Shown: one piece after another, positions 18,153-28,361 of the stretch
Position numbering within the stretch: the stretch's first letter is position 1
Layout of the letters: every line of letters begins with the position of its first letter
NCBI RefSeq assembly: GCF_009831415.1
Contig: NZ_CP043727.1
Coordinates: 1,550,001-1,614,000 of the forward strand
Length of the DNA: 64,000 bases
Origin: Yersinia canariae
Lineage (GTDB): Bacteria > Pseudomonadota > Gammaproteobacteria > Enterobacterales > Enterobacteriaceae
Direction: 5' to 3'
The notes under the pieces: model-generated
The model's input: only the letters and a program-made list of their open reading frames with translations
Database searches by the model: none
Told to the model about the DNA's origin: nothing
Program-made: the position numbers and the translations under genes

Positions 18153-19163
18153 ATGTCTGACGGCTGGAATATTGCTCTGTTAGGAGCAACGGGCGCAGTA
18201 GGTGAAGCTTTGCTGGAGCTGTTAAATGAGCGCCAGTTCCCGGTTGGTGAATTGTATCCTCTGGCCAGCGAGCGCAGTGCGGGTGCTACCGTGCGCTTCA
18301 ACGGCAAAAGCATATTAGTTGAAAATGCCGCAGAATTTGACTGGTCGCAGGCGCAACTGGCCTTCTTTGTTGCGGGTCAGGAAGCTTCGCAGCAATATGC
18401 GGAAGAAGCGGGTAATGCAGGTTGTCTGGTCATTGACAGCAGCGGCTTGTTCGCGATGGAGCCGGATGTGCCATTAGTGGTCCCCAGTGTGAACCCACAA
18501 GTATTGGCGGATTATCGCAATCGCAATATTGTGGCAGTTGCTGACAGCCTAACCAGCCAGTTGTTAACCGCGATTAAACCATTGACTGAACAGGCCGGTT
18601 TGTCCCGTCTGCATGTCACCGCACTGATTTCTGCTTCCGCCCATGGCAAAGTTGCAGTGGATGACCTCGCGGGGCAAAGTGCCAAACTGCTCAATGGCAT
18701 TCCCGCTGAGCAAGGTTTTTTCGCCAAACAATTAGCATTTAACGTTTTGCCACTGCTGGCTGACGAAGAGGGCAGTGTGCGCGAAGAGCGCCGTTTGGTG
18801 GATCAGGTGCGTAAAGTCTTACAAGACGAAGGGTTACCAATCTCCGTGAGCTGTATTCAGTCGCCGGTATTTTATGGCCAGGCGCAGGTGGTTCATCTGG
18901 AAGCTTTACGCCCGATCTCCTCGGATGAAGCTCGCAGCGAACTGGAAAATTGTGAAGATATCCAGTTATCTGAAGAAGATGATTACCCAACTCAAGTCAG
19001 TGATGCTTCCGGCAGTGATGTTTTAAGTATCGGTTGTGTCCGCAATGACTATGGTATTCCCGAGGTATTGCAGTTCTGGTCGGTAGCCGACAATATTCGT
19101 TTTGGTGGCGCATTAATGGCAATTGAAACGGCGGAGCGCCTGTTGCAGGAGCAACTATACTGA
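18153..19163 (+). CDS. usg: Usg, aspartate-semialdehyde-dehydrogenase-like protein
   Basis: Protein of 336 residues in the semialdehyde dehydrogenase family, conserved between pdxB and truA in enterobacteria, with unknown function. The N-terminus [20 protein letters not shown] shows the NADP-binding loop. Where true aspartate-semialdehyde dehydrogenases carry the N-C-T catalytic cysteine segment, this protein reads [10 protein letters not shown], so the catalytic cysteine appears absent, as in E. coli Usg. The ATG follows GGAG about ten bases upstream; a GTG five codons earlier is less likely. The stop overlaps the truA start by one base (TGATG). Confidence 0.94.
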   Translation: MSDGWNIALLGATGAVGEALLELLNERQFPVGELYPLASERSAGATVRFNGKSILVENAAEFDWSQAQLAFFVAGQEASQQYAEEAGNAGCLVIDSSGLFAMEPDVPLVVPSVNPQVLADYRNRNIVAVADSLTSQLLTAIKPLTEQAGLSRLHVTALISASAHGKVAVDDLAGQSAKLLNGIPAEQGFFAKQLAFNVLPLLADEEGSVREERRLVDQVRKVLQDEGLPISVSCIQSPVFYGQAQVVHLEALRPISSDEARSELENCEDIQLSEEDDYPTQVSDASGSDVLSIGCVRNDYGIPEVLQFWSVADNIRFGGALMAIETAERLLQEQLY

Positions 19164-20005
19164 TGTCCGAACTTGAGTCGGCTCAGCCAGAAAATACCGT
19201 GGCTGAAGCTGCGGGTATTAAAATTGCGCTGGGCATTGAATATAACGGCAGTCGCTATTTTGGTTGGCAACGCCAGCAAGAGGTTGCCAGTGTGCAGGGC
19301 TGCCTGGAAGCAGCACTCTCAAAAGTTGCCAATGAACCTATTGGCGTATTTTGTGCCGGGCGGACAGATGCCGGAGTGCATGCGACCGGGCAGGTGGTCC
19401 ATTTTTTGACCACCGCAGAACGCAAAGATGCCGCCTGGACAATGGGGGTCAACAGCCATTTACCGCCAGATATTGCGGTTCGCTGGATAAAAACGGTTGA
19501 TGATGATTTCCATGCCCGCTTCAGTGCAACTGCTCGCCGTTATCGTTATATCATTTTTAATCATCGCTATCGCCCGGCGGTCTTGGCGCAAGGGGTAACC
19601 CATTGTTATATGCCGCTGGATGCCGAAAAAATGGAACAAGCCGCGCAATGTTTGCTCGGTGAGAATGATTTTACCTCGTTCCGTGCGGTACAGTGCCAGT
19701 CTCGTACACCATGGCGAAATGTAAAACATGTCAAAGTTACCCGACATGGCGCGTATATCGTGGTAGATATCAAGGCCAACGCGTTCGTGCATCATATGGT
19801 GCGTAACATTGTCGGCAGTCTGATAGAGATTGGTTGTGGTCATCAGAGTGTCAACTGGATGGCGGAGTTATTGGCGCTGAAAGACAGAACGCGTGCCGCG
19901 GCGACGGCAAAAGCGGAAGGGTTATATTTAGTTTCGGTCGACTATCCCGATAACTTTGCTTTACCGAAAGCGCCGATGGGGCCGCTTTTTTTAGCTGATG
20001 ACTGA
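19163..20005 (+). CDS. truA: tRNA pseudouridine(38-40) synthase TruA
   Basis: Converts uridines 38-40 in the anticodon stem-loop of many tRNAs to pseudouridine. The 280-residue protein carries the catalytic aspartate D69 in [14 protein letters not shown], plus the [14 protein letters not shown] and [13 protein letters not shown] segments typical of TruA. About ten extra N-terminal residues compared with E. coli precede [11 protein letters not shown]. Translation is probably coupled to usg through the overlapping TGATG. Confidence 0.97.
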   Translation: MSELESAQPENTVAEAAGIKIALGIEYNGSRYFGWQRQQEVASVQGCLEAALSKVANEPIGVFCAGRTDAGVHATGQVVHFLTTAERKDAAWTMGVNSHLPPDIAVRWIKTVDDDFHARFSATARRYRYIIFNHRYRPAVLAQGVTHCYMPLDAEKMEQAAQCLLGENDFTSFRAVQCQSRTPWRNVKHVKVTRHGAYIVVDIKANAFVHHMVRNIVGSLIEIGCGHQSVNWMAELLALKDRTRAAATAKAEGLYLVSVDYPDNFALPKAPMGPLFLADD

Positions 20006-20140
20006 TTTTATCATCTTGTTTTTAGGCCATAATGCGAGTTTGACTGGCTGCTTACCTGAGGCTAAGGAATACCTAAGGAAGTTCAGCTAAACTCGCTCGC
20101 TCAATCAAAGATTAAGCTCGTTTACCACTCGAGAGTATTT

Positions 20141-20803
20141 ATGGAATTTATACGTTTCGTTATTGATTTTATTTTACATATTGATGTTCATTTAGCGGAG
20201 TTGGTGGCGCAGTATGGGGTCTGGGTTTACGGCATTTTATTCCTGATTTTATTCTGTGAAACGGGTCTGGTGGTAACGCCATTCTTGCCGGGAGATTCTT
20301 TGTTATTTGTGGCCGGCGCATTGGCCTCATTGCCTTCTAATGATATCAATGTTCACATTATGGTGGCCTTGATGGTAACCGCCGCCATTCTGGGGGATGC
20401 AATTAACTACACCATTGGCCGAGTGTTTGGTGAAAAGTTATTCAGTAATCCAGATTCCAAGATTTTCCGTCGCAGTTATCTGGATAAAACCCATCAGTTT
20501 TACGAAAAGCATGGTGGTAAAGCGATTATCTTGGCGCGATTTGTACCGATCATTCGTACTTTTGCGCCCTTTGTCGCCGGTATGGGTAAAATGTCCTATC
20601 GTCACTTTGCCGCTTATAACGTGATTGGGGCGTTAGTATGGGTGCTGTTATTCACTTATGCTGGTTACCTGTTTGGTAATGTGCCTATCGTGCAGAACAA
20701 TCTGAAATTGCTGATTGTCGTCATTATTGTGGTGTCAATTTTGCCGGGTGTATTCGAGGTTTGGCGGCATCGGCGTGCGGCCGCGCGTCAGAAAAATCAG
20801 TAA
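20141..20803 (+). CDS. dedA: DedA-family inner-membrane protein
   Basis: Membrane protein of 220 residues of the DedA/VTT superfamily, whose members are implicated in lipid flipping (undecaprenyl phosphate or phospholipid). Family signatures include the [20 protein letters not shown] segment and the FxRRx...GxxxFxRF-type region at [20 protein letters not shown]. It sits in the conserved position between truA and accD. The specific substrate is not known from sequence. Confidence 0.95.
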   Translation: MEFIRFVIDFILHIDVHLAELVAQYGVWVYGILFLILFCETGLVVTPFLPGDSLLFVAGALASLPSNDINVHIMVALMVTAAILGDAINYTIGRVFGEKLFSNPDSKIFRRSYLDKTHQFYEKHGGKAIILARFVPIIRTFAPFVAGMGKMSYRHFAAYNVIGALVWVLLFTYAGYLFGNVPIVQNNLKLLIVVIIVVSILPGVFEVWRHRRAAARQKNQ

Positions 20804-20911
20804 AAACGTTACCTAAGCCGCGGGTTCGACCAGTTTTTTATCTACACTGTCGAGCCAATATGGTTTAATGAGTAACATTTATGGTCTGTTCCTGCGGACA
20901 ATCCGAGTTTA

Positions 20912-20957
20912 GTGCCTTAGTGACGCTGTACTGGCGTATGTCTTAGGCATTTTTTAT
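20912..20957 (+). terminator. Possible terminator between dedA and accD
   Basis: TGCCTTAG at about 20912 and CTTAGGCA near 20951 form an imperfect outer stem, with an inner ACGC/GCGT pairing, followed by TTTTTTATT. Terminator-like, but with mismatches. Confidence 0.5.
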
Positions 20958-21033
20958 TGGGGCGTTTTCAGGGAGATGGTTAAAGCATGAACAGCGGACT
21001 GGCAACAGCCAGGTTCAAACAGAAAGGTCATCG

Positions 21034-21945
21034 ATGAGCTGGATTGAACGAATTCTTAACAAAAGCAATATCACACAAACCCGTAAAGCGAGTATTCCTG
21101 AAGGGGTGTGGACAAAATGCGACAGTTGCGGTCAGGTACTTTATCGTGCTGAATTAGAACGTAATCTGGAAGTGTGTCCTAAGTGTGATCACCACATGCG
21201 TATGTCAGCCCGAGCACGGTTACATATGCTGTTGGATGCAGGCAGTGAAGTTGAATTGGGTAGCGAACTGGAGCCGAAGGACATCCTGAAATTCAAGGAT
21301 TCCAAAAAGTATAAAGACCGCCTCTCAGCTGCGCAAAAAGAGACGGGCGAAAAAGATGCTTTGGTTGCCATGAAAGGAACCTTGCAGGGTATGCCTATTG
21401 TGGCTGTTTCATTTGAATTCGCCTTTATGGGTGGGTCAATGGCATCAGTTGTGGGGGCTCGCTTTGTTCGCGCGGTAGAACAGGCACTGGAAGATAATTG
21501 CCCACTGGTGTGCTTCTCTTCTAGTGGCGGTGCTCGTATGCAGGAAGCATTGATGTCCTTGATGCAGATGGCAAAAACCAGTGCTGCTTTAGCTAAAATG
21601 CAAGAGCGCGGCTTGCCTTATATCTCAGTGTTGACTGACCCGACCATGGGCGGTGTTTCCGCCAGTCTGGCGATGTTGGGCGATATCAATATTGCTGAGC
21701 CAAAAGCATTGATTGGCTTTGCTGGCCCTCGCGTTATTGAGCAAACCGTTCGTGAAAAGCTGCCGCCGGGTTTCCAGCGCAGTGAATTCTTGATTGAAAA
21801 AGGCGCTATCGACATGATAATTCGCCGCCCGGTTATGCGCCAGACGCTGGCCAGTATCTTGTCGAAACTGACTCATCAACCGCAGCCAAGCGTGGTTGAG
21901 GTCAAGGCTGATGCTGCTGTGACTGATAATCAGGCTGATGCCTGA
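21034..21945 (+). CDS. accD: Acetyl-CoA carboxylase carboxyltransferase beta subunit
   Basis: Carboxyltransferase subunit that, with AccA, moves carboxyl from carboxybiotin to acetyl-CoA to form malonyl-CoA for fatty acid synthesis. The 303-residue protein has the N-terminal zinc ribbon with C29, C32, C48 and C51, and the crotonase-like domain with [10 protein letters not shown] and [11 protein letters not shown]. The E. coli zinc domain also binds mRNA for self-control; the same cysteines here allow that. A hairpin follows at 21955-21983. Confidence 0.98.
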   Translation: MSWIERILNKSNITQTRKASIPEGVWTKCDSCGQVLYRAELERNLEVCPKCDHHMRMSARARLHMLLDAGSEVELGSELEPKDILKFKDSKKYKDRLSAAQKETGEKDALVAMKGTLQGMPIVAVSFEFAFMGGSMASVVGARFVRAVEQALEDNCPLVCFSSSGGARMQEALMSLMQMAKTSAALAKMQERGLPYISVLTDPTMGGVSASLAMLGDINIAEPKALIGFAGPRVIEQTVREKLPPGFQRSEFLIEKGAIDMIIRRPVMRQTLASILSKLTHQPQPSVVEVKADAAVTDNQADA

Positions 21946-21954
21946 TGAACCGCA

Positions 21955-21983
21955 CGGGCACCTCCCTGATAAGGTGGTGCCCG
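21955..21983 (+). terminator. Hairpin after accD
   Basis: CGGGCACC at 21955-21962 pairs perfectly with GGTGCCCG at 21976-21983. The following bases (GTTATTGTGC) give only a weak T tract, so termination may be partial. Confidence 0.6.
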
Positions 21984-22032
21984 GTTATTGTGCATTGTCG
22001 TAGCTTGAGCTTTGCTGCTTTCAATAAGAAAA

Positions 22033-22095
22033 GATATCCCAAAAGTAATTGGAGCCACAGCTAACAACCCTGCGGTTTCGAGTACGAAGGATATA
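22033..22095. repeat. Short ERIC-type repeat between accD and folC
   Basis: ATATCCCAAAAGTAATTGGA at the left and GTTTCGAGTACGAAGGATAT at the right form the two inverted ends, with the core ACAGCTAACAACCCTGCGG that also appears in the nuoA-nuoB copy at 51611-51627. It lies directly before the folC ribosome-binding site. Confidence 0.75.
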
Positions 22096-22114
22096 AAGGC
22101 CAGTGACGGGACTT

Positions 22115-23383
22115 ATGAACAACCATCAAATTCCCCAAGCCACGTCGCCTTTGGCCGCGTGGCTTTACTATCTCGAGCATTTACATTCTCAGCCAATCGA
22201 GCTGGGGCTGGAACGGGTAAAACAGGTTGCTGAGCGTTTGGATTTGCTTCAGCCTGCCCCGAAAGTATTTACCATTGCCGGCACGAATGGCAAAGGCACC
22301 ACTTGTTGTACCCTGGAATCAATTTTACTTGCAGCCGGTCTGCGTGTCGGGGTTTACAGCTCACCTCATCTCTTGCGTTACACCGAGCGCGTTCGTATTC
22401 AGGGGCAAGAACTGCCTGAAGCTGAACATAGCCATTCTTTTGCCAAAATTGAAGCTGGGCGCGAAGGTATCTCACTGACTTACTTCGAATTTGGCACTTT
22501 ATCGGCACTGCAACTCTTTAAGCAGGCTAAGCTTGATGTGGTGATTTTAGAAGTTGGCCTCGGAGGACGTTTGGATGCGACTAATATTGTTGACTCAGAT
22601 GTTGCTGCCATCACCAGTATTGCGATAGACCACACAGACTGGCTGGGATTCGACAGAGAAAGCATTGGCCGGGAAAAAGCCGGTGTATTCCGTGGCAGTA
22701 AACCCGCTGTTGTGGGCGAACCCGATATGCCTCAGTCTATTGCAGAGGTTGCTACAAAACTCGGCGCTCAATTGTATCAACGAGATAGCGCCTGGCAATT
22801 CAGCCAGCAAGAACTTGTTGATCAACAAAAAAGCTGCTGGAGCTGGCAATGCGCTGACCGACAATGGTGTAATTTGCCGCTGCCGAATGTACCGCTGGCT
22901 AATGCCGCAACTGCGCTGGCTGTATTGCATTATTCCGGATTGCCATTGAGCGAAGATATCATTCGTCAGGGGTTACAAGCTGCCAGTTTACCCGGGCGTT
23001 TTCAGATAGTTAGCGAAGAACCTTTGCTGATTTTGGATGTTGCTCATAACCCTCATGCCGCGCGTTATTTGACGGACAAACTCGCGCAATTGCCGAAGCA
23101 GGGTAAAGTTCGGGCGGTGGTGGGGATGCTATCAGATAAAGATATTGGCGGTACGCTGGCGTGTTTATCTGAGCAAGTTGATGAATGGTACTGTGCGCCG
23201 CTGGAAGGGCCGCGTGGGGCCAGTGCGGAGCAATTAGCCGAGCATTTAGCGCAATCACGCCAATTTAGTGATGTCGAAACCGCCTGGCGTCAGGCTATGC
23301 AAGATGCAGAACCACAGGATGTGGTTATTGTCTGTGGCTCTTTCCATACTGTCGCACATGTGATGGAAGCATCGGGTTTGTGA
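22115..23383 (+). CDS. folC: Bifunctional dihydrofolate synthase / folylpolyglutamate synthase
   Basis: Adds glutamate to dihydropteroate and then further glutamates to folates. It has the P-loop TIAGTNGKGTTC, the Mur-ligase-like segment EVGLGGRLDATN, and the C-terminal glutamate ligase domain with VAHNPHAAR. I chose the ATG at 22115 (MNNHQIPQATSPLAAWL), which aligns with E. coli FolC and follows GACGGG. A GTG four codons upstream is also open. An ERIC-type repeat lies immediately upstream and may end up in the 5' leader. Confidence 0.97.
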   Translation: MNNHQIPQATSPLAAWLYYLEHLHSQPIELGLERVKQVAERLDLLQPAPKVFTIAGTNGKGTTCCTLESILLAAGLRVGVYSSPHLLRYTERVRIQGQELPEAEHSHSFAKIEAGREGISLTYFEFGTLSALQLFKQAKLDVVILEVGLGGRLDATNIVDSDVAAITSIAIDHTDWLGFDRESIGREKAGVFRGSKPAVVGEPDMPQSIAEVATKLGAQLYQRDSAWQFSQQELVDQQKSCWSWQCADRQWCNLPLPNVPLANAATALAVLHYSGLPLSEDIIRQGLQAASLPGRFQIVSEEPLLILDVAHNPHAARYLTDKLAQLPKQGKVRAVVGMLSDKDIGGTLACLSEQVDEWYCAPLEGPRGASAEQLAEHLAQSRQFSDVETAWRQAMQDAEPQDVVIVCGSFHTVAHVMEASGL

Positions 23384-23411
23384 CAGTATCGAGTTTATAA
23401 CAACTTGAATC

Positions 23412-23482
23412 TATACCCAAAGTGGTTGGAGTTGCCGGTTGGCAGTAAGTCAATGCCCCTGTAGCTTCAGAGACAAAAGGTA
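23412..23482. repeat. Short ERIC-type repeat between folC and dedD
   Basis: Starts TATACCCAAAGTGGTTGGAG and then TTGCCGG. It ends GTAGCTTCAGAGACAAAAGG followed by TA, which resembles the right end of the 51508-51648 copy. The short middle fits the 70-bp ERIC class. It lies 18 bp before the dedD start. Confidence 0.7.
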
Positions 23483-23499
23483 AAACGCGGGGAGTGCGA

Positions 23500-24234
23500 G
23501 TGGCAAGTAAGTTCCAGAACCGTTTAGTCGGGACCATAATTTTGGTGGCATTGGGCGTGATTGTATTGCCGGGGCTACTGGATGGTAAAAAGAAGCATTA
23601 TGAGGATGAGTTTGCTGCCATCCCGTTAGTGCCCAAACCCGGTGATAGTCAGGAGATTGATGCGGTTCCACCGGTCAGTCAGCCCCTGCCTATTGCGCCG
23701 CCGGAAGGTGCAGCGCAAGCCGTGGAAGTCCCCAAAGATGATTCCGCCTCTCAGGCCGCTAATGATGCCGGTAATCTGCCGTCTGAACCTACTCTCGTGG
23801 TACCGCCGCCGGTGCAAAGTAAGCCGGTTGAGGTGAAACCTGTCGAGAAGAAACCGGTTGAGACTAAGCCTGTCGAACCGAAGCCAATTCCGGTTGAAAA
23901 AAAATCGCCAGAAGTTAAGCCAAAACCGGAGGTTAAACCGGAAGTTCAGCCAGAAAGCAAACCGGTCACAGAAGAAAAAGCCCCCGTGGGGCAGGCCTAT
24001 GTCGTCCAACTTGGGGCGCTGAAAAATGCCGCCAAAGTGAATGAAATTGTCGCGACGCTACGCCTGTCAGGCCATCGGGCGTTTACTGTGCCTGCAACCC
24101 CCGTTCAGGGCCAAATAACGCGTGTGTATGTCGGGCCGGATGCGTCAAAACAAAAATTGCAATCGGCCTTGTCAGAACTTAATTCATTAAGTGGTCTGAA
24201 TGGCCAGGTTAAGCCCTATGGCACGGGGCGCTAA
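23500..24234 (+). CDS. dedD: DedD, SPOR-domain cell-division protein
   Basis: Bitopic inner-membrane protein that binds denuded septal peptidoglycan and helps division. It has an N-terminal span (LVGTIILVALGVIVLPGLL), a long flexible periplasmic linker rich in Pro, Lys, Val and Glu with repeated KPVE-type units (about residues 100-155), and a C-terminal SPOR domain (AYVVQLGALKNAAKVNEIV ... ITRVYVGPDASKQKL). I place the start at the GTG giving MASKFQNRLVG, six bases after GGAG. The GTG two codons upstream abuts the ribosome-binding site and is unlikely. Confidence 0.93.
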   Translation: MASKFQNRLVGTIILVALGVIVLPGLLDGKKKHYEDEFAAIPLVPKPGDSQEIDAVPPVSQPLPIAPPEGAAQAVEVPKDDSASQAANDAGNLPSEPTLVVPPPVQSKPVEVKPVEKKPVETKPVEPKPIPVEKKSPEVKPKPEVKPEVQPESKPVTEEKAPVGQAYVVQLGALKNAAKVNEIVATLRLSGHRAFTVPATPVQGQITRVYVGPDASKQKLQSALSELNSLSGLNGQVKPYGTGR

Positions 24235-24287
24235 AGTTTGAATAAGGGTTAAGACATCAGAGTTTACGGGGTTTTAACGCTAAGTTT

Positions 24288-24325
24288 GTGCGGCGATTGT
24301 TGTTTTTAAAATCGCCGCACTTTAA
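24288..24325 (+). terminator. Terminator after dedD
   Basis: GTGCGGCGAT at 24288-24297 pairs perfectly with ATCGCCGCAC at 24311-24320, followed by TTTAATTT. It separates the folC-dedD unit from the cvpA-purF promoter. Confidence 0.85.
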
Positions 24326-24349
24326 TTTGTCGCCGGCAATAATTCCTCT

Positions 24350-24365
24350 ACGCAAACGTTTTCTT
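24350..24365. promoter_or_regulatory. PurR operator of cvpA-purF
   Basis: ACGCAAACGTTTTCTT matches the enterobacterial PUR box and sits about 58 bp before the cvpA start, as in E. coli, where PurR with hypoxanthine or guanine represses cvpA-purF. A TAGAAT at about 24375-24380 is a possible -10 element. Confidence 0.93.
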
Positions 24366-24423
24366 TTTCTGTTAGAATTCGCCGCGAACAGGATGCAGCG
24401 GCGATTTCGTCATTGGAATAGTC

Positions 24424-24933
24424 ATGGTCTGGATTGATTACGTCATTATAGGGATTATCGGATTTTCTGCTTTAGTCAGCTTAATCCGTGGTTTTGTCCG
24501 TGAAGCATTGTCACTTGTAACATGGGGATGTGCGTTTTTCGTTGCCAGCCATTTTTACAGTTACCTTGCTGTCTACTTCACTCGTTTTGAGGATGAAGTG
24601 GTCCGTAACGGAATTGCTATCGGCATTTTGTTCATCGCGACATTGATCGTCGGGGCTATTGTTAACTATGTGATTGGTTCGTTGGTTGAGCGTACTGGAT
24701 TATCGGGAACTGACAGGGTACTTGGGATCTGCTTTGGCGCACTGCGAGGTGTTCTAATTGTCTCCGCCATGTTGTTCTTTCTGGACACGTTTACCGGCTT
24801 CTCGCAAAGTGTTGACTGGAAACAGTCGCAATTAATCCCGCAGTTCAGTTATATCATCAGGTGGTTCTTTGACTACCTGCAGAGCACGTCGAGTTTCTTA
24901 CCGAATCAACTACCGATTCGGAGCGGCTTATGA
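24424..24933 (+). CDS. cvpA: CvpA, colicin V production / purine operon membrane protein
   Basis: Inner-membrane protein of 169 residues with about four spans ([45 protein letters not shown] and others). It contains the conserved [17 protein letters not shown] and [11 protein letters not shown] segments. In E. coli it is needed for colicin V export and envelope stress tolerance. It is cotranscribed with purF (gap of 12 bp) under the PurR operator at 24350-24365. Confidence 0.97.
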   Translation: MVWIDYVIIGIIGFSALVSLIRGFVREALSLVTWGCAFFVASHFYSYLAVYFTRFEDEVVRNGIAIGILFIATLIVGAIVNYVIGSLVERTGLSGTDRVLGICFGALRGVLIVSAMLFFLDTFTGFSQSVDWKQSQLIPQFSYIIRWFFDYLQSTSSFLPNQLPIRSGL

Positions 24934-24945
24934 GGAAAAGACAAC

Positions 24946-26463
24946 ATGTGCGGTATTGTCGGTATCGCCGGTTTTGCACCGGTAAACCAGTCGATTTATG
25001 ATGCGTTGACGGTGCTTCAGCACCGAGGCCAGGATGCTGCAGGCATCGTTACCATTGATGCCCATAATGGGTTCCGGCTGCGTAAAGCAAACGGCTTGGT
25101 GAAGGATGTATTTGAAACCCGGCATATGCTGCGCTTACAGGGGAATATGGGGATTGGCCATGTTCGTTACCCAACAGCAGGCAGCTCCAGTGCTTCCGAG
25201 GCTCAACCTTTCTACGTTAACTCACCGTTTGGCATCACTCTGGCTCATAACGGTAATCTGACTAATGCTCACCAGCTGAGAAAGAAATTATTCGAAGTTT
25301 CTCGCCGTCATGTGAATACCACTTCTGACTCAGAAATTCTGCTGAATATTTTTGCCAGCGAATTAGACCGTTTCCAACACTATCCGTTGGAATCTGACAA
25401 CATTTTTGCCGCAGTGGCTGCCACACATCAATTGATTCGCGGTGCATATGCTTGCGTCGCGATGATTATTGGTCACGGTATGGTTGCTTTCCGTGACCCG
25501 AACGGTATTCGTCCGCTGGTTATTGGCAAACGCACTATTGCTGATGGCCGTAATGAATACATGGTCGCCTCTGAAAGTGTGGCTTTGGATACCCTTGGTT
25601 TCGAATTCTTGCGGGATGTCGCGCCGGGCGAAGCGGTGTATATCACCGAAAAAGGCCAGCTGTTTACTCGCCAATGTGCTGAAAATCCGAAATTCAATCC
25701 GTGCTTGTTTGAGTATGTTTATTTTGCCCGTCCAGACTCCTTTATGGATAAAATTTCTGTTTACAGTGCGCGTGTGCGCATGGGCCAGAAATTAGGCGCA
25801 AAAATTGCCAAACAGTGGGAAGACCTGGATATCGATGTGGTCATCCCAATCCCAGAAACTTCCTGCGATATTGCATTGGAAATCGCCCGCATTCTGGATA
25901 AACCGTACCGCCAGGGGTTTGTGAAAAACCGCTATGTCGGCCGTACTTTTATCATGCCGGGCCAGCAGGAGCGCCGTAAATCGGTACGTCGTAAACTGAA
26001 TGCCAATCGTGCAGAATTCCGCGATAAGAATGTGTTATTAGTGGATGATTCCATTGTGCGCGGCACTACGTCGGAACAGATTGTTGAAATGGCACGTGAA
26101 GCTGGTGCGAAGAAAGTGTACTTCGCGTCCGCCGCTCCTGAAATCCGTTTCCCGAATGTGTATGGCATCGATATGCCAAGTGCCAATGAGTTAATTGCGC
26201 ATGGTCGTGAAGTGGATGAGATTCGTCAGTTGATTGGTGCAGATGCGCTGATTTTCCAGGATCTAACTGACCTTATCGAAGCTGTACGCGAAGATAACCC
26301 GGATATCACTCAGTTTGAGTGTTCAGTCTTTAACGGCGTTTACGTCACTAAAGATGTGGATCAAAGCTATCTGGAATATCTGGAATCGTTACGTAACGAT
26401 GATGCGCAAGCATTACGTAATCATAACGAAGCTGAGAACCTTGAGATGCATAACGAGGGCTAA
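24946..26463 (+). CDS. purF: Amidophosphoribosyltransferase
   Basis: Committed step of purine synthesis: transfers ammonia from glutamine to PRPP. The 505-residue protein has the N-terminal nucleophile Cys2 ([10 protein letters not shown]) of the class II glutaminase domain and the PRTase loop [13 protein letters not shown] in the C-terminal half. It is second in the cvpA-purF operon under PurR control and is followed by a terminator at 26519-26559. Confidence 0.98.
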   Translation: MCGIVGIAGFAPVNQSIYDALTVLQHRGQDAAGIVTIDAHNGFRLRKANGLVKDVFETRHMLRLQGNMGIGHVRYPTAGSSSASEAQPFYVNSPFGITLAHNGNLTNAHQLRKKLFEVSRRHVNTTSDSEILLNIFASELDRFQHYPLESDNIFAAVAATHQLIRGAYACVAMIIGHGMVAFRDPNGIRPLVIGKRTIADGRNEYMVASESVALDTLGFEFLRDVAPGEAVYITEKGQLFTRQCAENPKFNPCLFEYVYFARPDSFMDKISVYSARVRMGQKLGAKIAKQWEDLDIDVVIPIPETSCDIALEIARILDKPYRQGFVKNRYVGRTFIMPGQQERRKSVRRKLNANRAEFRDKNVLLVDDSIVRGTTSEQIVEMAREAGAKKVYFASAAPEIRFPNVYGIDMPSANELIAHGREVDEIRQLIGADALIFQDLTDLIEAVREDNPDITQFECSVFNGVYVTKDVDQSYLEYLESLRNDDAQALRNHNEAENLEMHNEG

Positions 26464-26518
26464 TACCCTGCATCTTGAAATCTTTTGGGTTTAAATCGCG
26501 GTAAAGATAAAGTGAATC

Positions 26519-26559
26519 AAAAAGGTGCAACCAGCGTGCAAGCGCGGTGCGCCTTTTTT
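26519..26559 (+). terminator. Terminator after purF
   Basis: AAAAAGGTGC at 26519-26528 pairs with GCGCCTTTTT at 26549-26558 (one G-T pair), with further pairing inside, and ends in a run of six T. Confidence 0.8.
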
Positions 26560-26700
26560 GTTGTTAATAAAACTCTGGATGTTATGGCTCAATTGGCGGG
26601 CGATAATTTGCTAATTGACTTCTGATACGGCAAAGTCTCGCCATATTTCTTTATGTTATGCTTAATTTATAAGGCATAAAGCCAGTTGAGGGACTATCCC

Positions 26701-27273
26701 ATGAAACGACTTATTATCGGTATCAGTGGTGCCAGCGGTGCCATTTATGGTATTCGCCTGTTACAGGTGCTGCAACAGGTCGAGGGGGTAGAAACCCACT
26801 TGATTCTCAGTAATGCGGCGCGCCAGACGTTAGCGCTTGAAACCGAGTTCAGTGTTAAGGAGGTACAGGCGCTGGCGGATGTGGTGCATGATTCTCGTGA
26901 TATCGCAGCTTGTGTTTCTTCTGGATCATTCAAGACCAGTGGAATGGTCATTTTACCTTGTTCAATCAAAACGTTATCTGGCATTGTTCATAGCTATACT
27001 GATGGCTTATTGACTCGCGCGGCTGATGTCATATTGAAAGAACGCCGCCCCCTGATATTGTGTGTGCGCGAAACTCCATTGCATTTAGGCCATTTGCGCC
27101 TGATGGTACAAGCTGCCGAATTGGGCGCGGTCATCATGCCACCTATGCCTGCGTTTTATCATCGCCCACAGACTATCCAAGACCTTGTTGATCAGACGGT
27201 TAATCGAATTATTGATCAACTCGATATCGAACTACCCGAAGATCTGTTTATTCGCTGGCAAGGCGGAAGTTAA
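26701..27273 (+). CDS. ubiX: Flavin prenyltransferase UbiX
   Basis: Attaches a dimethylallyl unit to FMN to make the prenylated flavin cofactor of UbiD, used in ubiquinone synthesis. The 190-residue protein has the flavoprotein N-terminus MKRLIIGISGASGAIYG and the conserved CSIKTLSGIVHSYTD and ERRPLILCVRETPLH segments. The ATG at 26701 follows TGAGGG; an in-frame ATG five codons upstream is not needed. It precedes the histidine transport genes, as in E. coli. Confidence 0.96.
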   Translation: MKRLIIGISGASGAIYGIRLLQVLQQVEGVETHLILSNAARQTLALETEFSVKEVQALADVVHDSRDIAACVSSGSFKTSGMVILPCSIKTLSGIVHSYTDGLLTRAADVILKERRPLILCVRETPLHLGHLRLMVQAAELGAVIMPPMPAFYHRPQTIQDLVDQTVNRIIDQLDIELPEDLFIRWQGGS

Positions 27274-27329
27274 CATTTTTCCCTCAATTAATACATTTGT
27301 GCAACATCGCACTGAAATAGGGCGCATTA

Positions 27330-27346
27330 TGCACCACAATGATGCT
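27330..27346. promoter_or_regulatory. NtrC-like enhancer site upstream of hisJ
   Basis: TGCACCACAATGATGCT matches 14 of 17 bases of the NtrC site TGCACCAAAATGGTGCA as I know it. It lies about 160 bp before the start expected from the sigma-54 element at 27472-27487, a usual enhancer distance. Confidence 0.75.
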
Positions 27347-27471
27347 GTTCTGGGACGTATACTGTTGTATAGATTTCGTATTCAGTTTCTGCCTACGACC
27401 CTATGCCCACTTTTAGTGGCAGTTGTGCCAATAAAGTGAACATGAAATTTGCTTTCATTCTTGGTGATTAC

Positions 27472-27487
27472 TGGCACGATTACTGCA
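27472..27487 (+). promoter_or_regulatory. Sigma-54 promoter of hisJQMP
   Basis: TGGCACGATTACTGCA fits the -24/-12 consensus TGGCAC-N5-TTGCW, with GG and GC separated by ten bases. The hisJ ATG is about 79 bp downstream. With the NtrC-like site at 27330, this indicates nitrogen-limited induction of the transporter. Confidence 0.8.
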
Positions 27488-27565
27488 AATTGATTTATGG
27501 ACGCTAGGGGTTGTACAGAAAACTAACGCGCTTTATGGCATCGAAAATCAATTTGAGGGTTATGT

Positions 27566-28348
27566 ATGAATAAGAAGATTTTGGTTCTGCCTTTAGTATT
27601 AGCATTGGCTGCCGCCAGCAGTGCTTTTGCCGCCATTCCTAAAGATATCAAAATTGGTACAGATCCAACTTATGCTCCTTTCGAATCTAAAAATGCCAGT
27701 GGTGAGTTGGTAGGTTTTGATATCGATATAGCAAAAGAGTTATGTAATCGTATTGATACTAAATGTACTTTTGTTGAAAGTGATTTCGATGCACTTATTC
27801 CGTCGCTGAAAGCTAAAAAGATTGATGCCATTATCTCTTCACTTTCTATTACCGAGAAACGCCAAAAAGAAATTGCTTTCACTGACAAGCTTTATGCGGC
27901 TAATGCTCGTTTAATCGCGCCGAAAGACAGCAAAATTGAGCCAACATTGGTGGCTTTGAAAGGCAAACGTGTTGGGGTATTACAAGGTTCTACTCAGGAA
28001 GCATTCGCCAATGCTGAGTGGCAGCCAAAAGGTATTGATGTTGTTGCCTATCAGAATCAGGATTTGATTTACTCCGATTTGAGTTCTGGGCGTATTGATG
28101 CTGCTTTCCAGGATGAAGTCGCGGGTAGCGAAGGTTTCCTGAAACAAGAAGCAGGTAAGGGTTATGCTTTCGCTGGCCCATCTGTTAAAAATGATCAATT
28201 CTTCGGCGTAGGTACCGGTATGGGCTTGCGTAAAGATGATGCGGAATTGAAAGCGGCGCTGGATAAAGCCTTTGCAGAAATGCGCAAAGATGGCACTTAC
28301 GACAAACTTGCGAAAAAATATTTCGACTTTGACGTTTACGGCGGTTAA
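27566..28348 (+). CDS. hisJ: Histidine-binding periplasmic protein
   Basis: Substrate-binding protein of the histidine (and basic amino acid) ABC transporter. The 260-residue protein has a signal peptide ending near SSAFAA, then the ligand-binding N-terminus [15 protein letters not shown] and the conserved [20 protein letters not shown] and [12 protein letters not shown] segments. HisJ and the lysine/arginine/ornithine protein ArgT are close relatives. [10 protein letters not shown] favours HisJ, while some other positions resemble ArgT. E. coli has both genes here; this window has only one, so it may serve both ligand sets. Confidence 0.88.
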   Translation: MNKKILVLPLVLALAAASSAFAAIPKDIKIGTDPTYAPFESKNASGELVGFDIDIAKELCNRIDTKCTFVESDFDALIPSLKAKKIDAIISSLSITEKRQKEIAFTDKLYAANARLIAPKDSKIEPTLVALKGKRVGVLQGSTQEAFANAEWQPKGIDVVAYQNQDLIYSDLSSGRIDAAFQDEVAGSEGFLKQEAGKGYAFAGPSVKNDQFFGVGTGMGLRKDDAELKAALDKAFAEMRKDGTYDKLAKKYFDFDVYGG

Positions 28349-28361
28349 TTCCGCTCGTTGT

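Noticed and set aside
26462..26494. Very short element TAATACCC ... TGGGTTTA after purF
   Set aside because: Ends look ERIC-like but the 33-bp length and lack of inner motifs make chance likely.
27298..27314. Second NtrC site (GTGCAACATCGCAC)
   Set aside because: The arms are in the opposite sense to the NtrC consensus (GCACC-N5-GGTGC), so it was not called.
27442..27458. ATGAAA-N5-TTTCAT as an ArgR box upstream of hisJ
   Set aside because: The spacer is five bases while ARG boxes need TGAAT-N4-ATTCA; at best a weak site.
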